Shown piece after piece: positions 34,811-44,984 of a stretch of DNA of 64,000 bases. The notes beneath the pieces are model-generated. The model saw only the letters and a list, made by a program, of their open reading frames with translations, ran no database searches and was not told the DNA's origin. The position numbers and the translations under genes were made by a program. Source of the stretch: Hemerocallis citrina (taxonomy: Eukaryota > Streptophyta > Magnoliopsida > Asparagales > Asphodelaceae); assembly GCA_017893485.1 (NCBI GenBank), contig CM030361.1, positions 311,673,469-311,737,468 on the forward strand, in the 5' to 3' direction. The first letter of the stretch is position 1, and each line of letters begins with the position of its first letter.

Positions 34811-35311
34811 TCTCTAAACATGTCCTTAACCATCTGGTCTATATTGCTTGCAATTCCGATCTACACATCCAAGAGCCTTTAGATTGTAACTTATTGTATT
34901 AATGAATGTTTCTATTTTTGTTTTACTAATGGGAGAGATCTTAAGTCTGAGTACCCTGTTGTTATATTCATGAGGCATTACATATCTGTTAAATTTTATA
35001 GAGATAGAAAAGAATACTTTATTGGATGCTCATAACTGAATACATTGCCTCCAATATATAGGAGAGTACAAAGAGTAATCTAAATTTAATTCCGATGTGG
35101 GATTAAACTAAGACTACTTTTAACACCTCTAAAAATGTCCTTAACCATCTGGTCTATATTGCTTGCAATTCCGATCTACACATCCAAGAGCCTTTAGATT
35201 GTAACTTATTGTATTAATGAATGTTTCTATTTTTTTTTTACTAATGGGGAGGTCTTAAGTCTGAGTTCCCTGTTGTTATATTCATGAGGCATTATATATC
35301 TGTTAAATTGT
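34682..35311. repeat. 315-bp tandem duplication of LTR plus flank
   Basis: The block from TATAGAGATAGAAAAG (34682) to TCTGTTAAATTTTA (34996) is repeated from 34997 with about a dozen differences. Each unit contains most of the copia LTR and about 185 bp of the neighbouring intron, so the duplication came after the insertion. Confidence 0.9.
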
Positions 35312-35383
35312 GTCACATCTAATTTACATGTCTTTTTGCTTATGGAATTCATTACAAGCCCAATCTGAGAATTTTGATGCCAG

Positions 35384-38300
35384 GGTCATGCAAAGGAACC
35401 AAGGAGCTTACTGGCCATTGCAGCCGGAATAAAACAAAAGAATGTAGTGGATCTAATTGTTCAAAAGGTGAGCAAAATAGTTCTTTATTAGGAGATGTTT
35501 TAACACTATTTTTTTTGAAGTTGAGTTTCTTTTCCAATAATATATAGAATGGTTCATTGGCTTGTCTTTTCAGTTCTTTTCTAGTAATTTCACTGTAATG
35601 CTGTTCCATTATGATGGTGCTGTGGAGGGATGGAGGGACTTAAATTGGAGTGACAGTGCCTTACATGTATCGGCAATCAATCAAACAAAATGGTATAGCT
35701 ATTGCAGTCCATTAAATAAGTCAAAAGGATTGCCGTTTTTTTTATAATGTATGTATAACATCTAATAGTGCATTATTTGGCGCAGGTGGTTTGCCAAGCG
35801 TTTTCTACATCCAGATATAGTTGCTGTATATGATTATATATTTCTTTGGGATGAGGATCTTGGAGTCGATCATTTTAATCCTAGACGGTAAGTGGAGATA
35901 TGGTGGTTGCAGCTATGATATCTATATGCTGTATTCATTTGTATTTCTCAAGTATCTTAGGATGCTCATAACTATGAAACTCCTAGAATATCTATATACT
36001 TCATGTTTTTCTCAATTTATTGTGTTTCTTTTTTTTCCTCGTGTTTTCTTTTTTTCCATCATGTTTTCTTTTCTTCTTTTCTTCTTTTCTTCTTTTTCTT
36101 CTTTTTTTGCTTTTTTTTTTGGGTCGAGTATTGAGGCCCCAGTATTGTAAAACATTAAAGTGGTAGCTAGGCGTAAGGGAAATTTACTTTCTTATTTACT
36201 TTTCTTTTAACACATTCATAAGTTGAGTGCCCTTTTTTGGGTTTGATACCTGGAATTGCATGGCAGTTTCTAAACTTTGGTATCTATATATATCTAGTAG
36301 GTTATCAAAGATATATGTGTGTGTGCGTGTGCGTGGATATATAGAAGAACTTGAACTTAGGTGACTTGATAATAATTGTATTTGCTAGTGATAGTATACC
36401 AAATACCAAAAGTTCGAAGTTGTGGTGTTTAATAATTCTTACTGTTTATGCATATCTTTTGGTAAATTTATTTGATTCTTAGTAGTTAAGTTGACGATTT
36501 GCAACAGAATACCTACTCGTTTAATGTGAAAGCTTTATTTGCTATTTTTGGTCTCTTGATTGACTGATTTCTTTATGACGCACATCTTTAACTCCAGTTA
36601 TATATCAATCATTGAAAAAGAGAGGTTGGTGATATCACAGCCTGCATTAGACACTTCCAAGTCGCTGGCGCATTATCAAATCACTGCACGCTGGAGGAAA
36701 GGCAATGTCCACAGGTCTGATTACGGTACATTACATGATTTGAATTTGTACTATTTTTTTGCATGGATAATTTATTTATTTATTTTTGTAATAAACAGAA
36801 GAATGTACAAGTACAGTGGTGCTTTGAGGTGTTATGGGAATAGTACTGCCCCTCCATGTACCGGGTGATGACCTCTTTTTCATGTTTTTTTTTTGACTTA
36901 GGAAGTTTTTTTGTCTTTTTTTTTGTCCTGTTTTTTTGTTTTTACTGTTAACTTTCCACTATATTTCCGGCACACGTTATGGTATGAAAGATAATAGTGG
37001 TGATTATTGCATCTGTTTTGCATGTTGTCATTCCATCTGTAAATGGTTTAATTGCTTCCTTTGTTTGAGGAAGGGCACATGCTATACCAATGAAGTTTGA
37101 ATACCTAGATGCTTGTGTATTTACTGGTGTCGGTGCATAGACCAGTGTTTAGAACTTAGAGGTGGATAATTCTTTTGCGGATATAAAGTTATGAATTATC
37201 TTTCAGATGGGTTGAAATGATGGCTCCAGTGTTCTCAAGAGTAGCCTGGCGATGTGTGTGGCATATGATTCAGGTGTGCTAGATACCCTTAAATACTATA
37301 TACCTTTTGTATTAGCCCATTTTCTTAATCCCGTCTCAAGTGTTTTATTTAATAAATATTTTAAAACTCTTTTTTATGATCCATTGTTCAGAATGACTTA
37401 ATCCATGCATGGGGCCTTGATAAGAAGCTTGGTTATTGTGCTCAGGTAAATTCATTTTTTTAAAAAAATCAAATATAATATTGGATTAGCTCATGCCTCA
37501 ACCGAAATAAATACCTACTGTTGAATCTAATAGGGTGATCGGACCAAAAATGTTGGGGTGGTGGACAGTGAATACATAGTTCACTTGGGTATCCCTACAC
37601 TTGGTGGTTCTGTTGAAGACAGGGTAAGACGTCTTTATCATTCCTGGTACATGTCAATGAGTTTCTTACTACTGCTATTATTATCAGCATCGATTATGGT
37701 CAAACTGTTAATTTCAAGGAACATCCCTCAGAATTTTATCAAGGTGTATTGAGGAAAAAAAAAGGGGATCTCGTTGTTTGGTTAGTAGCAGTTTTACCAC
37801 GTAGTTTTCATTTCCATCCAAATCTGTTAATGTTCTTTTGACAAAAATGCCCTAACGAAGAGCTTGACTTGGGTTTGTATAGCCATTTCAAATGCCATGC
37901 AAAAATAAGAAAAGTTAAAATTTATCGTTTAAATGGAAACTAAAACTAGAGGATAACCAAAACACAATGTGAGAATAGTGTGTTTTTTGAACGATACTCA
38001 TGGAGGGTAAAAGTGCTAATATCCAAACCACGAGATCTCTACTATTCTATTATGTGAGAAGGGTGAGGTTGGTCTGGATATTGGAGTTTAACTCAGTGAG
38101 ACTATTAACATATCTGTGCTTGTGCCTTTGCATTCTATTGCTCCATGCATCTTTGGAAATTGATGAAAATTATTTGGCAATGAGAGGATAGATGGGCCCT
38201 CCTAGTTACTAGCAATATGAAGGAAAAAGGCATGTGAGTCGGGGATGGTTTTGTAATTAACCCTTGTCTTTGGATACACCATTTCAGATTCACTTTTACA

Positions 38301-38994
38301 ACTTCGTAGTATGAAGTCTACAACAACAACAACAACAAAAACTTTATAGTATAAATTGTGCATTATGCAGTTAATGGATTGTCCAAACTCTTTCAATTTC
38401 TCATTTCAAGTAACTTCTTCTAATCAGTGTGCTTCCTTTCGGCAGGTTAGCGTAGAAAAAAAAGAACGACGTCTCTCAATCCGAAACAACGAATTCAGGG
38501 GTAGTAGTAAGTTTCTAATGCCTGCCTTTATCTCTCCATATGGATTGAAATTATGTTTATTCGTGATGTTTACTGCCTTCATTTACTGCATATGTTTAAA
38601 ATTGCAGGCTCCTCCTGCGTCATTTGATAGAGCAGCTGTAAGTATTTCTCATTATCTTAATGTTAAATATTTATTTAAGACAAAAGTACACATATTTGTT
38701 TAACTTGACTCATGGATCTCTAATACTTCTGCCATTCTTTTTCCTAAAATTTTAGTCTCAAGTGTTTGTGAGCTGTGAACATGTCACTCTTAATAAAATC
38801 CATTTTTATTGAAAATAAAAATCCTTTTCATTTGACAGGTAAGATTTAGATCTTTCACAGAGTCGGAGATTTTTACATGGAGATGGAAAACAGCAGCAGC
38901 AGCAGACAAATGCTGGACAGATCCTTATCCGGAGCCTAAGAGGAATACTAGCACTAGCACTAGCACTAGCACTAGCACTAGCACTAGCACGTAG
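35384..38994 (+). CDS. DUF707 family protein, core and C-terminal exons
   Basis: Eleven exons with GT-AG borders: 35384-35467, 35574-35692, 35786-35887, 36598-36714, 36799-36864, 37207-37273, 37392-37445, 37534-37623, 38446-38506, 38608-38637 and 38839-38994. Joined, they give the plant DUF707 core (PF05212): LLAIAAGIKQK, FHYDGAVEGW, NQTKWWFAKRF, FLWDEDLGV, ISQPALD, PPCTGWVEMMAPVFS, QNDLIHAWG, GYCAQGDRTKNVGVVDSEY, DKCWTDPYP. Function is unknown. The WDEDLG motif recalls the DxD of glycosyltransferases, but that is only a suggestion. Phases agree through 37623. Exon 38446-38506 then ends out of phase with 38608; skipping it restores phase. The protein ends in a (Ser-Thr)n tail and TAG at 38992-38994. 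Confidence 0.9.
38947..38991 (+). repeat. Coding GCACTA microsatellite encoding a Ser-Thr tail
   Basis: Seven tandem ACTAGC hexamers encode alternating Thr-Ser at the end of the DUF707 protein, directly before the stop. Hexamer changes keep the frame, so tail length can vary between alleles. Confidence 0.93.
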
Positions 38995-39151
38995 AAGTTT
39001 CCCCTTCTAGTTAGTTTTGTTTCTGACTCCAGATTTATCGTAGAGAGGAGCTAATTCGTATTAAGCAACAAAAACCTAGTATGAGTCAAAGCATGATATG
39101 CGAGCCACTACTAGTCTAAGCATGATATGCGATTGTTTCATGTCATCTCAG

Positions 39152-39236
39152 GTTCATACAACAGAGTGAAGAGGCCAATATGATTGAAATCCGTAGGCAA
39201 GCTGATAATACAAGCCCTGATGGTAGTTCCAGATAG
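39152..39236 (+). CDS. Possible alternative last exon of the DUF707 gene
   Basis: After GTCATCTCAG the sequence reads, in one frame, FIQQSEEANMIEIRRQAD, then NTSPDGSSR and TAG (39234-39236). If the transcript is spliced at 38990|GTAGAA, which splits the annotated stop codon, the joined frame runs straight into this one and adds 27 residues. The donor is weak. It could equally be part of the 3' UTR. I recognise no domain. Confidence 0.35.
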
Positions 39237-39814
39237 TATACATATAATGTAAATGGAAATCATGTTTGTATATTAATTAATTTTTCGCAATACTCTGCTA
39301 ATATTTATCATGGATTGTTATCTTAGTGTATATTTAATCCTTTAATTGCCATTTCTGAATAATGTTTTTGAATCATTTGCAGACTTTTGTACAAAAAAAT
39401 CTTCTGGAAGATTGAGCCTGCACTCTTGTGGTGCTTTTAGGTGTATACTTGTGTCAGTAGGATTATTTAATTCTTCATTCTTTTTCCTTTTTGTCACTGC
39501 AGTTTTCGAAGCCACCTCTATTAAAGCCGGTTATCCAATTGACTATTGATACCAGGAAAACCTGCAGTTTCTTGACGAAGCATGTGTGTTTGGTAAGTGA
39601 CAGCTCAACATTGAAGTGAGAAATTCATTGAACCTTAAATATACTCGCATTTTGGGAGACGGAAGTGAAAACTCGTCTAATTTCAAACATATGTTCGAGA
39701 GTTCATGAGTTTCCCACTTCTCTCTCATAATGCCATTTGCCATACATTTCATAAGCTGAAGTATTACTACTATCATATTAGTAATGACTGGACATTCTAG
39801 TTAATTGTAGTCAT
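39237..39814. other. DUF707 3' flank, no gene recognised
   Basis: AT-rich DNA, perhaps 3' UTR or downstream spacer. Acceptor-like TTTGCAG (near 39377) and CACTGCAG (near 39501) precede short open stretches, but they show no recognisable protein. Satellite sequence begins near 39815. Confidence 0.4.
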
Positions 39815-40058
39815 TTTCAGGCAATTTTGCGGAAGTTCGTATTTCAATTCTGACCATATTTTGTGGGTGGTCCATAGTTTCCGGCAGTTCTCACGAAATT
39901 CTATATTTTACTATATTGGCCATATTTTGCGAGGTATACACAGTTTTCAACAGTTTTTGCGAAATTTTGTATTTCACAGTTTTAGCGACACGTTGTGATG
40001 GTTCGTAGTTTTCGGCGTTTTTATGCAACTTCATACTTTACTGTTCTAGCCATATTTT

Positions 40059-41647
40059 GGGCTAAATTTAAAAATAATCACAATAAACTTTGGGCTATTT
40101 AAAAAAAACCGCACTAAATATATTTTTTTTAAAAAAACGGCACTAAATATATATATTTTTAAAAAAAAACTGCACAAAACTTCAGTTTAATAAAATACAT
40201 ACAAACGGAGTTTCAATTCATTACTTTTTTTTTCACATGATGCACGTGACCTATTTTTTTGACCAAAATACCCTTGTATAAATAACATGGCTAAATTTAA
40301 AAAAATCACACTAAACTTTGGGCTATTTAAAAAAAACTGCACTAAGTTTTTTTTTAATAAAAAAATCTGCACAAAACTTTGGGCCATTGTTTAAAATAAC
40401 CACGCAAATGTTTTGCAATGTTTGAGGCTAAATATAAAAAATCCTCACCCAACTATTGTACATTTTTAAAAAACTGCATCAAACTTTTTTTTAAAAAAAA
40501 ACTCCGCCAACTATGTTTTTAACACAATTTTTTTAAAAAAAACCTCAGTCACCAATGCCTGAAAAACATAGTTGGGTAAGGTTTTTTATTTAAAAAAAAG
40601 GTTGGTGTGGTTTTTTAAAACGCACAATAGTTGGGTGAGGTTTTTTTTAAATATTTAGCCAATGTTTGATGCTCCAAATTTGATCATGTAAATTGTACAA
40701 TGAATGAGAATGGGGATGACAATGTTCAGAAGCATGTTTCTGTTGTATGATGGTGCAAATTTGTAACTGTAACTGTTTGTGTGAAATATAGACAACAATT
40801 AATCTGAAACGAGTCATGATCAGATGAGTATACTGTACATCTCTATTATTATAATGGGAGACGGCCTTAGTGTCAATCTGTCTACGCGTACAACACACAT
40901 ACATTGTCATCCCCTTTCCCATTCTTATTCACTAGTATTTTTCACGTGTGATGCACGTTTTGATAAGCGATGGAGGATTGTCATGTGCGATTTACGTGTT
41001 AAGAAATTGTTTTGGAGTTTGACGTGCGTTGCACGTAATTGGTAAAAATATTTTGAAGAAAAAGCTACAATTTGTACGAGCAATGCACGTGTTTATAAGT
41101 AGAATTTGAGTTGTACGTGCAACAAATGTGTATGTTTAGTGTTAAAAAAATATTGTAAAATTGTTTTGCACGTGCGTTGCACGTTTTAAATAGGTGAATT
41201 TTTTTAATTTGTTTGTTTTTATTTTGTAATTAATGGGAGAGTTCGAGTTGCATGTGCAACACGGTTTTGTATGTTGACAACATTACAACTCCAATTCTCC
41301 CATTATAATATTAGAGATTGTACAATTTACATGATCAAATTTGGAGCATCAAACATTGCAAAACATTTGTATGGTTTTTTTTTAACAATGGCCCGAAGTT
41401 TTGTGCAGTTTTTTTATATAAAAAAAATTAGTGCGGTTTTTTTAAAATGACCCAAAGTTTAGTGTGGTTTTTTTGTAAATTTTTTGTTAGAAAAATAGGC
41501 CACGTGCAAAAAAAGTAACGGATTGAAACACCGTATGTGTGTTTTATTAAACTGAAGTTTTGTGTGGTTTTAAAAAAAATTTAAAACTTAGTGCAGTTTT
41601 TTTTTAAAATGACCAAAAGTTTAGTGTGGTTTTTTAAAATTTAGCCC
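40059..41647. mobile_element. Large foldback element with 8-bp target duplication
   Basis: 1589 bp with ends GGGCTAAATTT and AAATTTAGCCC and flanking CATATTTT duplications (40051-40058 and 41648-41655). The left arm (40059 to about 40720) is largely the reverse complement of the right arm (about 41300-41647). The arms contain repeated AAACTTTGGGC..TTTAAAAAAAACCGCACTAA units. The loop (about 40840-41310) carries further inverted CTCCCATTATAAT copies and several ACGTGC..GCACGT palindromes. No transposase is seen. The 8-bp duplication suggests the hAT group. Confidence 0.85.
40426..40660. mobile_element. Miniature inverted-repeat element nested in foldback arm
   Basis: 235 bp from GGCTAAATATAAAAAA to TTTTTTAAATATTTAGCC, flanked by AATGTTTGA (40417-40425 and 40661-40669). 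The ends extend inward as CCTCACCCAACTA / TTGGGTGAGG inverted copies. It interrupts only the left arm of the larger foldback, which shows that it came later. Confidence 0.85.
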
Positions 41648-42173
41648 CATATTTTGTGTTATGTCGTAAATTTTAGACAATTTTGAGAGAGTTTATATTT
41701 CACTTTCACTTTTTTGGCTTATTTTGTGATATAGTCCACAATTTTCGGCCATTTACACCCGATTCCTTTTTGACTATTTTTTGCCACATTTTGTGAGCTA
41801 TATCTCCCACTTTTCAGACAATTTTGCGAAATTCTACGTTTCATTGTTTGGCCAAATTTTAAGGGCTATATAGCCCCATAGTTTAGTGAAATTTGGTGGA
41901 ATTCGCTACATTTTAAAATACGAAAATTCACGAAATTGGATGAAAACTATGTACTACAGCTTACAAAATTGCCAAAAGAGTGATACAAAATTTCACGACG
42001 TTGGCCGAAAACTATGGACTACGTAGGCCACAAAATGTGGCAAAAAGGGTGAATACAAAATTTCATGAAATTTGCTTAAAATTGTGGACTATATATAAGC
42101 CAAAATAATATGGTTAAAAGAGTGAAATACGAAATTGCACAAAAATTGCTGAACACTGTGGACTATATATAGC

Positions 42174-42922
42174 GATTTTTTTTATATGCTAATTTTTGAA
42201 ACTGTTTGCACTTATAGGACAGTTGCCATAGTATTTGTGCTCATGGACTCAACAACTAAACTCGCCGTTCCCAATGGCAAAGTTAGTTATTTCATGCTCG
42301 CTGTTGTGACACGGCGAGTTTAGTGCTAATTTTTAGTTCAAAATTTTCAAAGAAGACTTGTCGTTCCCAATGGCGAGGACATTTATACTGGACTTGTTGT
42401 TGGAAACAGCGAGTTTAGTTCAAAATTTACAATGAAGACTCGTTGTTCCCAATGGCGAGGACATTTACAGTAGACTGGCTGTTGGGATGATGAGTTTAGT
42501 TCAAAAAAAATTTGATGGAGTTTTTTTCTCGAAAATTCATTGTCTTACTGAATGTTTCACACCCTGTAAAAATTTCTACATCATCGTTGTTCCCACAGTG
42601 AGTCTAGTATAAATGTCCTCGCTGTTGGGAACAGCGAGTCTTCTTTGAAAATTATAAACTAAACTCGCTGTTCCCAATATCGAGTACAGTATAAATGTTC
42701 TCGACGTTGGGAACGACAAGTCTTCATTGAAAATTTAGAATTGGAACGGCGAGTTTTTCAAAATAATAGCATTAAACTCGTCTTGTCCCAACAGCGAGCA
42801 TGAAACAATTAAACTCGCCATTGGAAATGACGAGTTGAGTTGTTGAGTTCATGAGCGCAAATATTTTGGCAAATGTCATCTTTCTGCAAATAGTTTCGAA
42901 AAGTGTCTTATAAAAAAAAATC
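42174..42922. mobile_element. Mutator-like miniature element with tandem core
   Basis: 749 bp flanked by a 9-bp duplication ATATATAGC (42165-42173 and 42923-42931). Imperfect terminal inverted repeats of about 105 bp start GATTTTTTTTATA. A 9-bp duplication with long inverted repeats is the mark of Mutator-like elements. The core holds direct and inverted copies of CTCGCTGTTCCCAA and GGCGAGGACATTTATA. No transposase is seen. Confidence 0.88.
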
Positions 42923-44633
42923 ATATATAGCACACAAAATGACCAAAAAGAGTAAAATACGAAATTGTCCAAAATTAGCCCAAAACTGGCCAAAAGAGTG
43001 AAATATAAAATTTAACGAAATTGGCCGAAAACTGCAGACTATATATTGCTCACAAAATGGGCCAAAGGAGTGAAATACGAATTTTTTTGGAACTGGCCAA
43101 AAACAAAAACTATGGACTATAGCCCACAAAATGTCACCAAAAGAGTGAAATACGAAATTTCACGAAATTGGCTAAAGAATCTGGACTATAGCCCACAAAA
43201 TGTGGGAATAAGAGTGAATGAAAGTTTCATAAAATTGGACGAAAATTGTGGACTATAGCCCAAAAAAAGTAGTCAAAAAAGTTCACTATGAAATTTCATT
43301 AAACTTGCTAAAAACAATGGACAATAGCTTACAAAATTTGCTAAAAGATTTAAATACAAAATTTTATGAAATTGGCTGAAAATTGGGGATTAATAGCTCA
43401 TAAAATGTAGCCAAAAGTGTGAAATGCGAAATTTCACAAACTTGCCGAAAACTAGCTCACAAAATTTGTCAAAACAATGAAATACTAAATACAACTAAAA
43501 CAGTTTACTATACTCTACAAAATGTCGCCAAAATAGTGAAATACGAAAATTCAACTAAAACAGAGTGAAATACGAAATTTCCCGAAATTGGTTGAAAATT
43601 GTGAACTACAACTCATAAAATATGGCCAAATGAGTAAAATATGATATTTCACGAAATTGGCCAAAAAAATGTGGACTGCACAAAATGTGGCCAAAAGATT
43701 CAAACACAAAATGTGGCCAAAAGAGTGAAATACGAAATCTCACGAAATTGTTCCAAAACTGTGGGCTATATTCCACAAAATGGCCAAGATAGTGAAATAC
43801 GAAATTTCACAAATTGGCAGAAAATTGTGGACACAAAATGTGGCCAACCGAGTGAAATACAAAATTTCACGTAATCGAATCAAAATGTTGGACTGCTGCC
43901 GATAAAGTATTTACAAAATAGTGAAAAATCAAAATTTCAGAAAATTTGGCAAAAAGAGTAAACACGAAATTTCACAAAATTAACCGAAAATTGTGAACCT
44001 AAAAAAATATGGCCAAATGAGTGAAATACGAAATTTCACGTAATTGGCTAAAAACTATGGACTAGCCCACCAAATTTTGCAAAACCGTGAAATATGGAAT
44101 TGGTCGAAAATTGTGGACTATAGCCCATGAAATGTGACCAAAAGATTGAAATATGAAATTTCACAAATTTGCCTGAAAACATTGTACTTTAGCACAAAAA
44201 TGTTTCCAATAGAGTGAAATACAATTTCACGAAATTAGCCAAAAGCTGTGTAGCTCACAAAATGTGGCAAAAAAAAGTAAAATACGAAATTTCAGGAAAA
44301 AGACTGAAGATTGGGGACACCCACAAAATGAGTGAAATATGAAAACTCAGGAAAGTGGTCGAAATCTGTGGACTAGCCCACAAAATGAAGCAAAAACAGT
44401 GAAATACAAAATCTCAAGAAAGTGGAAAAACTGTGGACTAAAGCCCATAGAATGAGGCCATAACAGTAAAATACGGAATGTCACGAAAGTGGACAGAAAC
44501 TGTGAACTATAGCCCACTAATGAGGCTAAAACAGTGAAATACGAATTCTCACAAAAGTGGACAAAAACTATGGACTATTGCCCAAAAAATGAGGCCAAAG
44601 CAGTAATATGAAATTTCACGAAAGCAGCCGAAA

Positions 44634-44984
44634 AGGCTGAATTTGAAAAAAACCCCTTGAACTACGGCCTTTATGCAGAAAACCCCCTTAAAGTATGGTT
44701 GAAAATACCTACCCCACTAGCGTGAGAATTCTGCTAAAGTTGAGGGAGGTTTTTGACAATAATGAGAAAGATGTATGATGTTTTTTGAAACAACTTGCAA
44801 AGATGAATGGGGTTATCTGATACAAGTAGAAAAGTTAGATGTGGTTTTTTGAAATACTTCAGGGTTTTTTTTGCAACAACCATACTTCAGGGGCTTTTCT
44901 GCATAAAAAAAGATCAGGGGGGTTTTCTGCATAAAGACAATAGTTCAAGGTTTTTTATTTTTTTATTTTTTTCAAATTTAGCCT
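44634..44984. mobile_element. Miniature inverted-repeat element in satellite
   Basis: 351 bp with ends AGGCTGAATTTGAAAAAAA and TTTTTTTCAAATTTAGCCT, flanked by AGCCGAAA (44626-44633 and 44985-44992). The inverted repeats continue with CCTTGAACTA / TAGTTCAAGG. Ends similar to those at 40426-40660 suggest a related family. It is hAT-like by its 8-bp duplication. Confidence 0.88.

Larger units (their letters stand above)
12344..35383 (+). other. 23-kb intron of the DUF707 gene filled with repeats
   Basis: The donor is CAG|GTATGTG at 12344 and the acceptor GATGCCAG|GGTCATG at 35382-35383, both phase 0. Nearly all of the intron is inserted DNA: copia with nested gypsy, a chromovirus, decayed satellite and a copia fragment. 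Residual unique intron DNA is seen at 12344-12448, 21561-21815 and about 27729-27950. The other introns of this gene are 84-823 bp. That one transcript spans this distance is inferred from the joined protein homology. Confidence 0.7.
39815..41910 (+). repeat. Satellite block, forward orientation, split by foldback element
   Basis: Monomers reading GTTTTCGGC..TTTTTGCGAAATTTTGTATTTCAC and GGCCATATTTTGTGGG lie at 39815-40058 and 41656-41910. The 40059-41647 element separates them. Orientation is the same as the right-hand array and opposite to the block that follows. The copies are diverged. Confidence 0.8.
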
